Below, one piece after another: positions 17,758 to 25,223 of a stretch of DNA of 64,000 nucleotides. The position numbers and the translations under genes were made by a program. Position 1 is the stretch's first letter, and each line of letters starts with the position of its first letter. The notes beneath the pieces were generated by a model. The model did no database searches, was not told where the DNA came from, and was given only the letters and a program-made list of their open reading frames with translations. This stretch comes from Saccharomonospora sp. NB11 (GTDB lineage: Bacteria > Actinomycetota > Actinomycetes > Mycobacteriales > Pseudonocardiaceae), in contig NZ_JACBJG010000001.1 in assembly GCF_015910535.1 (NCBI RefSeq), positions 372,001-436,000 on the forward strand, in the 5' to 3' direction.

Positions 17758-20700
17758 CTACTCCTTCGCCCCGTTGTGACGGGTGTCGTTGCCCGTCTCG
17801 TCGTACTGCTCCCTCTGGGCCGACGGCTCCTTGAGCGCGTGGCGACCGCTCTGGTAGCCACGCTGGAAGCTCTTCATACGGTTGCGCGCCGCCTCGGCCG
17901 ATCTGGCGACGGCACTGCGTCCGGGCTCCCCGACAGTGGTGTCGGCGAACGCGTTGCCCCTACTCGAAGAGACCGAACCCGGCACCAAGTATGCGTTGGG
18001 CACACGCTTGGGCAGACCGGCGGGAGTCACTTCCTCGTGCTTGTCCTCAAGCAGAGCGTGAGCGGCCTGCCAACCGCTGTCGGAGACGCTGTGCCACCCC
18101 GTGTCCTGGGAGCTGGGCGCGGTGTTCTCCGGCTCGTCCGCCTTCACCGGGGCATCGCCTGCCTCGGCCGAGTCCGATTCGGACACCGAACCGGGCTGGG
18201 CACCCCAGGCCTCGCCCGCACCGTTGTCGTCGGCACCGTCCTCGTCGAGGGGCTCTTCCTCACTGAACCACCGCGACAGCACCGACTGGTAGATCGGCAG
18301 CCTCCTGGTAGGTACATCGTCCTCCAGCGCGCTGCCGTCGCCGCCGACCGACGGCGCGGGCCCCGAGTCCGCGTCCCTCGGGACGTAGCGCGTCTCCTCG
18401 TTCGGCGAAACCGGCGAGCCCGCGGGGGCGTAGCCGGTCGCCTCGGCCGCCCCGACGACCTGGTCGTCGTCGCCGTCCGGCGACTCGACCGGCCACTGCG
18501 GCTCTTCCGATCCGGTGGGCGGTGCCGGCTGCACGAGCTCGGTCGCGGGCTCCTGCACGGGTTCCGGCGGCGCCGGGCTGACGAACGGTCCCGCCGCCTT
18601 GCCGGTGCCACCGACGAGGTCGTCGAGACTGATGGGCTGGTCCAGTGGCCGCAACCCGTTCTCCACGTGGGAACCGCCGGAGTCGGGCTGCGAATCCGGT
18701 TCCTCCGGCTCCGGGGGTGCGGGCGGCGCCGACGGTGCCGGTGCCGGTGGCGCAGGCGGCGGAGTCGCACGGTCGGCGTCCACCGACGGCTTGCGCGGTG
18801 CGGGAAGCGGCGGCACCCCCGCAGGAGGCGGAGTGTCCACGAAGGACGGCGATGACACCTCGGCCCGGCTCTCGCGCGGAGCGGCGGGGGCCGCCGAGGG
18901 CAGCGACGTCATCGACGACGCACCGGTGAGCAGCTCGCTCGGAACGACGACGCGAGCGATCACACCACCCTCGATGTCCTCGTTCTCGCGCAGGCGCACC
19001 TCGATGCCGTGCCGCTTGGCCAGTCGCGCCACCACGTACAGACCCATTCGGCGGGTCACCGACACATCCAGGTCCGGCGGGTCGGCGAGGCGCTCGTTGG
19101 CCTCGGCGAGCTGCTGCTCCGACATGCCCACACCACGGTCGGTGATCTGCACGGCCAACGAGGTGCGACGGGTGACCACCGCCCGGACACTGATCTTGGT
19201 GTCGGGCTCGGAGAAGTAGGTCGCGTTGTCGAGCAGCTCGGCGAGCAGGTGCACCAGGTCGTGCACGGCACGCCCCTGCACGGACACCTCGGGGATGGTG
19301 CCCAGCTCCACCCTCGCGTACTGCTCGATCTCCGACACGGCCGCACCGATCACGTCGGCCGCGGGCACCGGCTTCGACATCGTCTTCGTGAGACCGGCGC
19401 CCGAGAGCACCAGCAGGCTCTCACCGTTACGGCGCAACCGGGTCGCGAGGTGGTCGAGCTCGAACAGGCTCGCCAACTGGTCCGGGTCCTGCTCGTCGGA
19501 CTCCAGCCGGTCGATGATGCCGAGCTGGCGCTCCACGAGGCGCTGGCTCCGACGCGACAGGTTGACGAAGATGCCGTTGACGTTCTCGCGCAACAGCGCT
19601 TGTTCGGCCGCGAGGCGGATGGCCCGCTCGTGGACGACGTCGAACGACCGCGCCACTTCGCCGATCTCCTCGCGCGTGTGCACAGGGACGGGCGTGACGG
19701 CGTCGCGGGACGCGTCCATCGGGTTGGGGTCCGCGAGGATCCGACGCACCGTCTCGGGCAGTCGGACGTAGGCGACCTCCAGCGCGCTCGACCGCAGCGT
19801 GCGCAGCGGCCGGGTCAGCGCCCTCGCCACCAACAGCGTCAGAGCGACGGTCGCCACCAGCGTCGCGATCATCAGACCGATGAAGATCCACGCGGCCTGG
19901 CTCGCCTGGCTGGACAACGTCTCGGCGTGCGCACGCAGCCCGGCGAGCAACTCGCGCTCCATCGTGCGCATCATGTCCACGGTCGCGGTGCTGTCGGAGA
20001 AGAGCTGCCGCGAGCTGATGCTCAGGCCCTCGGGCCGGTCGAACGAGGCGTAGGCGGTACCGATGATGCGAGCGCGGTTGTCGACCTCCGCACCGGACAC
20101 GACGGCGGAGTAGCGCTGCTGCTCGCCGAGCGTGGCGTTCGACTGGAAGTTGCCGACGGCCGCCTTCGCACTCGCCTGCGACGCGAGGGAGCGGGAGAGC
20201 AGGTCGGCGACGAACGCGTTGTTCCCGGCCGCGATCTGCAGTGTCGCGTTCTCGCGCGCGGTGTGTTCCTTCGCCTCGGTGATCGCCTGCACCGTGGTGC
20301 CGCGCCGCAGCAGCTCGCGGTCGGTCACCGACAGGTTCACCGTCCGGCCGAGGTTCACCAGCGGTTCGAGGATCGAGTTGTAGATGCTGTGGACAGTCAG
20401 CGCGGGAATGTTCGTGCTGTTGATCTTCGCGCGGAGTGGGTCGAGGGCATCGAGTCGCTGGATCGCCCGCTCGTAGGTCTGCTGCAGTTCGTCGTCACCG
20501 AGGTCCCGTTCGGCGAGCAGCTCGCGCAACCGGTTGACCTCGTCGTTCACCTTGCTCGTCTGGTCGTTGACGGTCTGCGCGTCGACCCAGTCGGACGACA
20601 TGTCGATGGCCTGCAGGGTGCGTTCCTTCTGGAGCTCGTGCACCAGAGCCGTCACCTGCTGCGCCACCTCGACCTGGGTGACCGTGTCGTCGAAGTCACC

Positions 20701-21015
20701 GGCGTCGCTCAACTCCGAGACAGCACGAAGGCTGCCGAAAACGAGCGCGGTCAACAGCGGAATGATCAAAACGACCGCGAGCTTGTAACGGAGCGGCCAG
20801 TTGCTCAGCCGCCACCGAGACGTCGTGACCTCGGAGCCGACGTCGGAGGATTCGGTCGCGTCCTGACGCGCCGACGACTCCTCCTGGCTCCGGGCCTCAT
20901 CCTTGTCGGCTCCCAGCCCATCCCCGTCCGCGGTCTCAGTCTTGGGCACCGCTTTACCACCATCATTGTCCGAGCCGGATGTTGCCGGCGTCTTGGCCGA
21001 GCACTTGTCACTCAC
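17758..21015 (-). CDS. Conservon sensor histidine-kinase-like protein (component A) with nitrate/nitrite-sensing-type domain
   Basis: A 1085-residue membrane protein. Residues 1-70 are acidic and disordered. Membrane segment 1 is near 78-98, the extracytoplasmic NIT (nitrate/nitrite-sensing type) helical domain spans about 100-370, membrane segment 2 is near 375-400, and a HAMP region follows. A conserved H-containing motif ELDHLATRLRRN lies near 520. The HATPase domain has N-box LLDNATYF (near 590) and DRGVGMS (near 630). The last about 380 residues are Pro/Glu/Asp-rich and end in a short motif (MKSFQRGYQSGRHA) shared with the kinase at 25222-27873. It is first in the conservon operon. The ligand is unknown; NIT domains do not prove nitrate sensing. 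Confidence 0.92.
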   Translation of the reverse strand: MSDKCSAKTPATSGSDNDGGKAVPKTETADGDGLGADKDEARSQEESSARQDATESSDVGSEVTTSRWRLSNWPLRYKLAVVLIIPLLTALVFGSLRAVSELSDAGDFDDTVTQVEVAQQVTALVHELQKERTLQAIDMSSDWVDAQTVNDQTSKVNDEVNRLRELLAERDLGDDELQQTYERAIQRLDALDPLRAKINSTNIPALTVHSIYNSILEPLVNLGRTVNLSVTDRELLRRGTTVQAITEAKEHTARENATLQIAAGNNAFVADLLSRSLASQASAKAAVGNFQSNATLGEQQRYSAVVSGAEVDNRARIIGTAYASFDRPEGLSISSRQLFSDSTATVDMMRTMERELLAGLRAHAETLSSQASQAAWIFIGLMIATLVATVALTLLVARALTRPLRTLRSSALEVAYVRLPETVRRILADPNPMDASRDAVTPVPVHTREEIGEVARSFDVVHERAIRLAAEQALLRENVNGIFVNLSRRSQRLVERQLGIIDRLESDEQDPDQLASLFELDHLATRLRRNGESLLVLSGAGLTKTMSKPVPAADVIGAAVSEIEQYARVELGTIPEVSVQGRAVHDLVHLLAELLDNATYFSEPDTKISVRAVVTRRTSLAVQITDRGVGMSEQQLAEANERLADPPDLDVSVTRRMGLYVVARLAKRHGIEVRLRENEDIEGGVIARVVVPSELLTGASSMTSLPSAAPAAPRESRAEVSSPSFVDTPPPAGVPPLPAPRKPSVDADRATPPPAPPAPAPSAPPAPPEPEEPDSQPDSGGSHVENGLRPLDQPISLDDLVGGTGKAAGPFVSPAPPEPVQEPATELVQPAPPTGSEEPQWPVESPDGDDDQVVGAAEATGYAPAGSPVSPNEETRYVPRDADSGPAPSVGGDGSALEDDVPTRRLPIYQSVLSRWFSEEEPLDEDGADDNGAGEAWGAQPGSVSESDSAEAGDAPVKADEPENTAPSSQDTGWHSVSDSGWQAAHALLEDKHEEVTPAGLPKRVPNAYLVPGSVSSSRGNAFADTTVGEPGRSAVARSAEAARNRMKSFQRGYQSGRHALKEPSAQREQYDETGNDTRHNGAKE

Positions 21016-21520
21016 CGTGCACGTTCACGCGACGTCGGTCACCGCCATGGTGACCAGGCAGCGGAAGCATGCCGGGAGCCCCCCAGATGGGTCAATCCTC
21101 GAAGGGCCGATCAGCACACCGAAACGTCGACCTGGCCGACGTGGTCGACCTGGTTTACACCAAACAGTCATCTATCCGTCACTACTTCGGTGTTCCGCCA
21201 CCCCAGTTGAGACACAGAATGTAGCGAAGACCTTCCGAAGATGTAAGCCCACCAGAGTTGGTCTTCGCGGGACTTCACGGAGCGTGTACCTCTCGCCGGA
21301 AGTCCACAACTGCGCCACCTGACTAACCCAAAGTTAATTACACCACAACGGCGAGCATCCGAACGAGTGGACCAAGACCACCGACGGATTCCGAACACGT
21401 ACGCATTGTGAGTGGCGCGCCGAATCTCTACAGTGACCCTGGCTCACTGAGCGACTGCGGGAGGGCTTCGCGCTCGGTCAGCACACCAAAACTGGGTACG
21501 AACCTCACTGAGGAGTGGCT
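21016..21520. other. Divergent intergenic region between conservon and ABC transporter
   Basis: This 505-bp gap contains no convincing gene. It holds a good sigma-70-type promoter towards the transporter (21406-21434) and an AT-rich stretch at about 21323-21345 that contains GTTAATTAC. No clear minus-strand promoter for the kinase gene could be assigned. Confidence 0.6.
21406..21434 (+). promoter_or_regulatory. Sigma-70-type promoter TTGTGA-N17-TACAGT of the ABC transporter operon
   Basis: TTGTGA at 21406-21411 and TACAGT at 21429-21434 with an ideal 17-bp spacer, about 85 bp before the lipoprotein start. It is the clearest -35/-10 pair in the window. Confidence 0.6.
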
Positions 21521-22546
21521 TTGCTTCGACACGGCACCCCGACGAGAAAGAAGTCCAGACCACGGCGGCTGGCCGCAGCCGTGGTGACTGCGGGTCTTCT
21601 CGTCTCCACGAGCGGATGCGGATTGTTGAGCGGCGAGGAGGACACCTCCGAGCCGCAGGGCGGCAACGGCTCCGTCGAAAAGTCCACAATCACCGTCGCC
21701 CACCTGCCCTCCATCGACGTCGCTCCCCTCTACATCGCGCAGGAGAAGGGTTACTTCAAGGAGGAAGGCCTCAACGTCAAGATCGAGGTCGCCGCCAGTG
21801 GTCAGGCTGCGACGCAGAAGATGATCGGCGGGGACGCCGACATCGTGCAGTCGAGCTACGTGCCGTTCCTTCTGGCTCACACGGGTGGCGCCGCCGAGCT
21901 GAAGATCGTCGCCGACGCGGTTTCGGCCGCTCCCGACACCTTCGTTCTGATCGCGAAGAAGGGCGGCTCGGTCAAGTCGATCGAGGACCTGGAAGGCAAG
22001 CGGGTCGCGGTGTCGGCGGTCAAGACCATCTCCGACACGCTCGTCATGTCGGCGATGAAGTCGAACGGCCTCGACCCCGAGAACGTCGAATTCGTCCAGA
22101 CCTCCTTCCCCGACATCGCCTCGGCGGTGGCGAAGGGCCGTGTGGACGCCGGTCTGGTCGTGGAACCGTTCCTGACGATCGGCGCCGAGGAGCACGGCGT
22201 CACGCCGATCGGCGACGTCGCCACCGGTCCGACGGAGGACTTCCCGCTCGCCGGTTACGGTGCGCTGGCCGAGTTCGTCGAGAAGAACCCGAAGACCGTG
22301 GCCGCCTTCCAGCGCGCGATGGAGCGCGCGACGGAGGACACGCAGAACCGCGAGGTGATCGAGCCGGTCATCCAGGAGACGGCGGGCATCGACGCCACCA
22401 CGGCGTCGCTGGTCAACCTGCCGAACTTCCACGCCGGCCTCGACGCGTCCCGACTGCAGCGGGTCCCCGACCTGATGGTCGAATTCGGATTGTTGAAGAA
22501 GAAGTTCGACATCAAGCCGATGCTCGTCACCCCAAGCACCACCTGA
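21521..22546 (+). CDS. NMT1/SsuA-type ABC transporter substrate-binding lipoprotein
   Basis: A 341-residue extracytoplasmic lipoprotein. Basic N terminus, hydrophobic segment and lipobox LLVSTSGC. The NMT1/THI5-like fold starts VAHLPSIDVAPLYIAQEKGYF and includes GDADIVQSSYVPFLLA, GKRVAVS and VDAGLVVEPFLTI. Such proteins bind nitrate, sulfonates, taurine, bicarbonate or pyrimidines; the ligand cannot be told. The frame could start at GTG 21515, but GAGGAG (21510-21515) is spaced five bases from TTG 21521, so TTG is preferred. First gene of a transporter operon with two permeases and one ATPase. Confidence 0.92.
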   Translation: MLRHGTPTRKKSRPRRLAAAVVTAGLLVSTSGCGLLSGEEDTSEPQGGNGSVEKSTITVAHLPSIDVAPLYIAQEKGYFKEEGLNVKIEVAASGQAATQKMIGGDADIVQSSYVPFLLAHTGGAAELKIVADAVSAAPDTFVLIAKKGGSVKSIEDLEGKRVAVSAVKTISDTLVMSAMKSNGLDPENVEFVQTSFPDIASAVAKGRVDAGLVVEPFLTIGAEEHGVTPIGDVATGPTEDFPLAGYGALAEFVEKNPKTVAAFQRAMERATEDTQNREVIEPVIQETAGIDATTASLVNLPNFHAGLDASRLQRVPDLMVEFGLLKKKFDIKPMLVTPSTT

Positions 22547-22547
22547 C

Positions 22548-23318
22548 GTGCGCCCCCTGGTACGAAACCTCGCCGGCCTGATCGCCTTCCTGGGTCTCTG
22601 GGAACTGGTGGTCAGGCTCGGCCTGGTCATGGAGGAAGACGTCCCACCCGCGACGGTGGTGCTCTCGCGGATCGTGGAGCTGCTGGGCCAGGAGGAATTC
22701 CTGCGCCACACCATCGCCACCGTGCTCGCGTGGGCGCTGGCCCTGGGCATCGCCGCGGTGATCGGCATCCCGCTGGGGCTGATTCTCGGCAACTTCCCCC
22801 GCGTCCGCCTCGCGACGCGAGCGCTCGTCGAGTTCCTGCGACCGATCCCGTCGGTGGCGCTGATCCCGCTCGTCCTCGTGTCGATCGGCGGCGGGCCTGA
22901 GGCGAAGATCACGCTCGCGGTGTACGCCGCGTTGTGGCCGATCCTCTACAACACGATCTACGCCTTCGACGAGATCGACCCGCTGCTCATCGACACCGCC
23001 CGCTCGTGCGGTGTCTCGAAGGCGGGCATCCTCACCTCCGTCGCCCTGCCGCACGCGGCTCCGTTCGTGTTCACGGGATTGCGGATCTCGGCGTCGGTGG
23101 GACTGATCGTGATCGTCAGTACGGAGTTCATCGCGGGAGCGAACGTCGGCATAGGCAGCGTCATTCTCGAAGCGGCTTACGGCGCGGGCAGAACGGACAT
23201 CGTGCTGGCCGGGACCGTGGTCGCGGGCCTCATCGGCTACCTCGCCAACGAGGGGCTGGAGAGGCTGAGCGGGAAGCTGTTCCGGTGGCACAAGGCGACC
23301 ACGGCGGAGGTGGCATGA
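22548..23318 (+). CDS. SsuC-type ABC transporter permease 1
   Basis: A 256-residue inner-membrane permease of the nitrate/sulfonate type with about six hydrophobic segments. The EAA loop (IDTARSCGVSKAGILTSVAL) lies near residues 148-167. The block RPIPSVALIPLVLVSIGGG is characteristic of the family. GTG 22548 begins one base after the lipoprotein stop, and the TGA overlaps the ATG of the following small repeat ORF (ATGA). It probably pairs with the second permease as a heterodimer. Confidence 0.92.
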   Translation: MRPLVRNLAGLIAFLGLWELVVRLGLVMEEDVPPATVVLSRIVELLGQEEFLRHTIATVLAWALALGIAAVIGIPLGLILGNFPRVRLATRALVEFLRPIPSVALIPLVLVSIGGGPEAKITLAVYAALWPILYNTIYAFDEIDPLLIDTARSCGVSKAGILTSVALPHAAPFVFTGLRISASVGLIVIVSTEFIAGANVGIGSVILEAAYGAGRTDIVLAGTVVAGLIGYLANEGLERLSGKLFRWHKATTAEVA

Positions 23319-23572
23319 GCGACCATCGAATCCCGCTCGTGGCCGCCGACCGGGTTGGGCCCACGCTGCGGCAGGCTGACAAGGCCGCTGCGGGGAGGGT
23401 GTCCCGCAAGACACAGGAGGCGGCGACGAACCACCATCGCCCGCTGTTCGTGGCCGCCGACCGGGTGCGGGTGTCCCGCAAGACACAGGAGGCGGCGACG
23501 AACCACCATCGCCCGCTGTTCGTGGCCGCCGACCGGGTGCGGGTGTCCCGCAAGACACAGGAGGCGGCATGA
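23315..23572 (+). CDS. Small repeat ORF of 85 residues coupled between two permease genes, function unknown
   Basis: ATG 23315 overlaps the TGA of permease 1 (ATGA), has GGAGG four bases upstream, and its own TGA overlaps the ATG of permease 2 (ATGA). The product starts MSDHRIPLVAADRV and then repeats a 24-residue block made of VSRKTQEAATNHHRP and LFVAADRVR. Two full copies are followed by a last VSRKTQEAA. It is basic and soluble, without cysteines or membrane segments. I recognise no family. It may be a translated small protein, or an inserted repeat that happens to keep translation coupled across the gap. The presence of overlap signals at both ends argues that ribosomes do cross it. Confidence 0.5.
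   Translation: MSDHRIPLVAADRVGPTLRQADKAAAGRVSRKTQEAATNHHRPLFVAADRVRVSRKTQEAATNHHRPLFVAADRVRVSRKTQEAA
23401..23568 (+). repeat. Perfect 72-bp tandem direct repeat (2.3 copies) inside the transporter operon
   Basis: Copy 1 is 23401-23472, copy 2 is 23473-23544 and is identical, and a partial copy 23545-23568 ends at the permease 2 start codon. Each unit contains the hairpin GTGTC-CCGCAA-GACAC followed by AGGAGG; in the last copy this AGGAGG is the Shine-Dalgarno of permease 2. A diverged half unit lies at 23322-23355. The 72-bp period equals 24 codons. Confidence 0.95.
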
Positions 23573-24390
23573 GCAGGACCGTGGATGCCCTCAAGTCCTT
23601 CCTGTTGAAGTGGTCGCTCGTCCTGGCGCTCGTGGTGGTCTGGGAGTTGGCCGCGTCGGCCGGGGAGAGTCCGTTCTTCCCACCGCCGACGGAGATCCTG
23701 TCCCAGGCCGTCGAGGTGTTCTTCTCCGGTCCGGCCGGTTCGCTGTTCCTCGCCGACACGGTGTTCGACGACGTCCTGCCCAGCCTGGGCAGGGTCTTCG
23801 GGAGCTGGGCGATCGCCGTGGTGCTCGGTGTCGCCGTCGGCACGGCGTTGGGCCGGTCGCAGAAGGCACTCGACTACACGGGGCCGCTGCTGTCGTTCAT
23901 GCGTGCGGTTCCGCCACCGGCGCTGATTCCGGTTTTCCTGGTGCTGTTCGGCATCGACAACACCATGAAGATCGTGACGATCGTGTTCGGGTCGATCTGG
24001 CCGATCATCCTGAACACGGTGGACGGCGTGCGGTCGGTGAATCCGCTGCAGCAGGAGACCGCACGGTCGTTCCGGACCCCGCGGCACTACTGGGTCACCA
24101 TGGTCGTGCTGCCCGCGGCCATGCCGAAGATCTTCGCGGGGATGCGGCTGAGCCTCTCCCTCGCGCTGATCCTCATGGTGATCTCCGAGATGGTCGGGGT
24201 CACCAGCGGAATCGGTTTCCAACTGATCTACGCGCAGCAGAGCTACGAGTTCACCACGATGTGGGCGTGGATCGTGCTGCTCGGGATCTTGGGTTACGGA
24301 CTCAACGCGTTGCTGCTGGCCGTGGAACGCCGGGTGCTGTCCTGGCAGCCCACGCGGGGTACCGCGGACGCCAAGACGACGGGAGCGTGA
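23569..24390 (+). CDS. SsuC-type ABC transporter permease 2
   Basis: A 273-residue permease of the nitrate/sulfonate family with about six hydrophobic segments. The EAA loop is QETARSFRTPRHYWVTMVVL near residues 163-182, and RAVPPPALIPVFLVLFGI is the conserved block. Shine-Dalgarno AGGAGG sits four bases before the ATG and belongs to the last 72-bp repeat copy. Partner of permease 1 and of the ATPase that follows one base after its stop codon. Confidence 0.92.
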   Translation: MSRTVDALKSFLLKWSLVLALVVVWELAASAGESPFFPPPTEILSQAVEVFFSGPAGSLFLADTVFDDVLPSLGRVFGSWAIAVVLGVAVGTALGRSQKALDYTGPLLSFMRAVPPPALIPVFLVLFGIDNTMKIVTIVFGSIWPIILNTVDGVRSVNPLQQETARSFRTPRHYWVTMVVLPAAMPKIFAGMRLSLSLALILMVISEMVGVTSGIGFQLIYAQQSYEFTTMWAWIVLLGILGYGLNALLLAVERRVLSWQPTRGTADAKTTGA

Positions 24391-24391
24391 C

Positions 24392-25189
24392 ATGGCAACA
24401 ATGCTGGAGGTGTCCGGCCTGTACCACCGCTACGGCGGCGGTGACGGCGCGCACCTCGCGGTGAACGACCTGACGTTCACCGTGGAGACCGGGGAACTCG
24501 CGTGCATCGTGGGACCGTCGGGCTGCGGCAAGTCGACGATGCTGCGCTGCATCTCGGGGCTGATCAAGCCCTCGGGCGGCGAGGTGTCGCTGCACGGTGA
24601 CCGGGTGGACGGCGTTCCGGAGGACCTGGCCGTGGTGTTCCAGGACTACAGCCGGTCGCTGTTCCCGTGGTTGACGGTGCGGCAGAACGTGGAGTTCCCG
24701 CTGCGCTGGAGCAACATCGGCAAGGCCGAGCGGCGCAGCAGGGCCGAGGAGGCCCTGGAGTGGGTCAACCTCCCCGGGGTGGGGAACAAGTACCCGTGGC
24801 AGCTCTCCGGCGGCATGCAGCAACGGGTGTCGATCGCCAGGGCACTGGCGAGGCGTCCCGCGCTGTTGCTGATGGACGAGCCGTTCGCCTCGGTGGATGC
24901 GCAGACCCGCTTCGAGTTGGAGGATCTGCTCAGGAAGGTGCAGTCGGCGAACGGCAGCACCGTCCTGCTGGTCACTCACGACATCGACGAGAGCGTGTAC
25001 CTGGGTGACCGGGTGCTCGTGCTGTCGAAGTCGCCCGCCACGGTGGTGGCCGACCTGACGGTCGACCTCCCCGCCGAGCGGGACCAGATCAAGACCCGGG
25101 AGTCCGCCGAGTTCGTGTCGATGCGGGCCGAGGTGGCCCGGTTGCTCAACGGCGGGGTCAAGGAGACGGCGGACGCCGTCAAGGACTGA
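24392..25189 (+). CDS. SsuB/NrtD-type ABC transporter ATP-binding protein
   Basis: A 265-residue ABC ATPase. Walker A GPSGCGKST, Q-loop VFQDYSRSLFPWLTV, signature LSGGMQQRV, Walker B ALLLMDEP and switch histidine LVTHD are all intact. The QDYSRSLFPW Q-loop is typical of nitrate/sulfonate/taurine importers. Last gene of the transporter operon; a double palindrome follows before the convergent kinase gene. Confidence 0.93.
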   Translation: MATMLEVSGLYHRYGGGDGAHLAVNDLTFTVETGELACIVGPSGCGKSTMLRCISGLIKPSGGEVSLHGDRVDGVPEDLAVVFQDYSRSLFPWLTVRQNVEFPLRWSNIGKAERRSRAEEALEWVNLPGVGNKYPWQLSGGMQQRVSIARALARRPALLLMDEPFASVDAQTRFELEDLLRKVQSANGSTVLLVTHDIDESVYLGDRVLVLSKSPATVVADLTVDLPAERDQIKTRESAEFVSMRAEVARLLNGGVKETADAVKD

Positions 25190-25223
25190 CCACCACGCGG
25201 GTGGTGACCGACCCGGCCGGGTC
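25189..25223. terminator. Bidirectional hairpin region between ABC ATPase and convergent kinase
   Basis: Stem ACCACC/GGTGGT (25189-25194 with 25200-25205) and a perfect 14-bp palindrome GACCCGGCCGGGTC (25210-25223) occupy the 32-bp gap between convergent stop codons. It probably terminates both transcripts. Confidence 0.5.

Noticed and set aside
19009..21210. 733-codon plus-strand ORF opposite the sensor kinase
   Set aside because: Arg/His/Val-rich shadow of a well-supported gene; no domain.
23401..23568. CRISPR or insertion-sequence remnant in the transporter operon
   Set aside because: Perfect tandem 72-bp units without spacers, terminal inverted repeats or a transposase.
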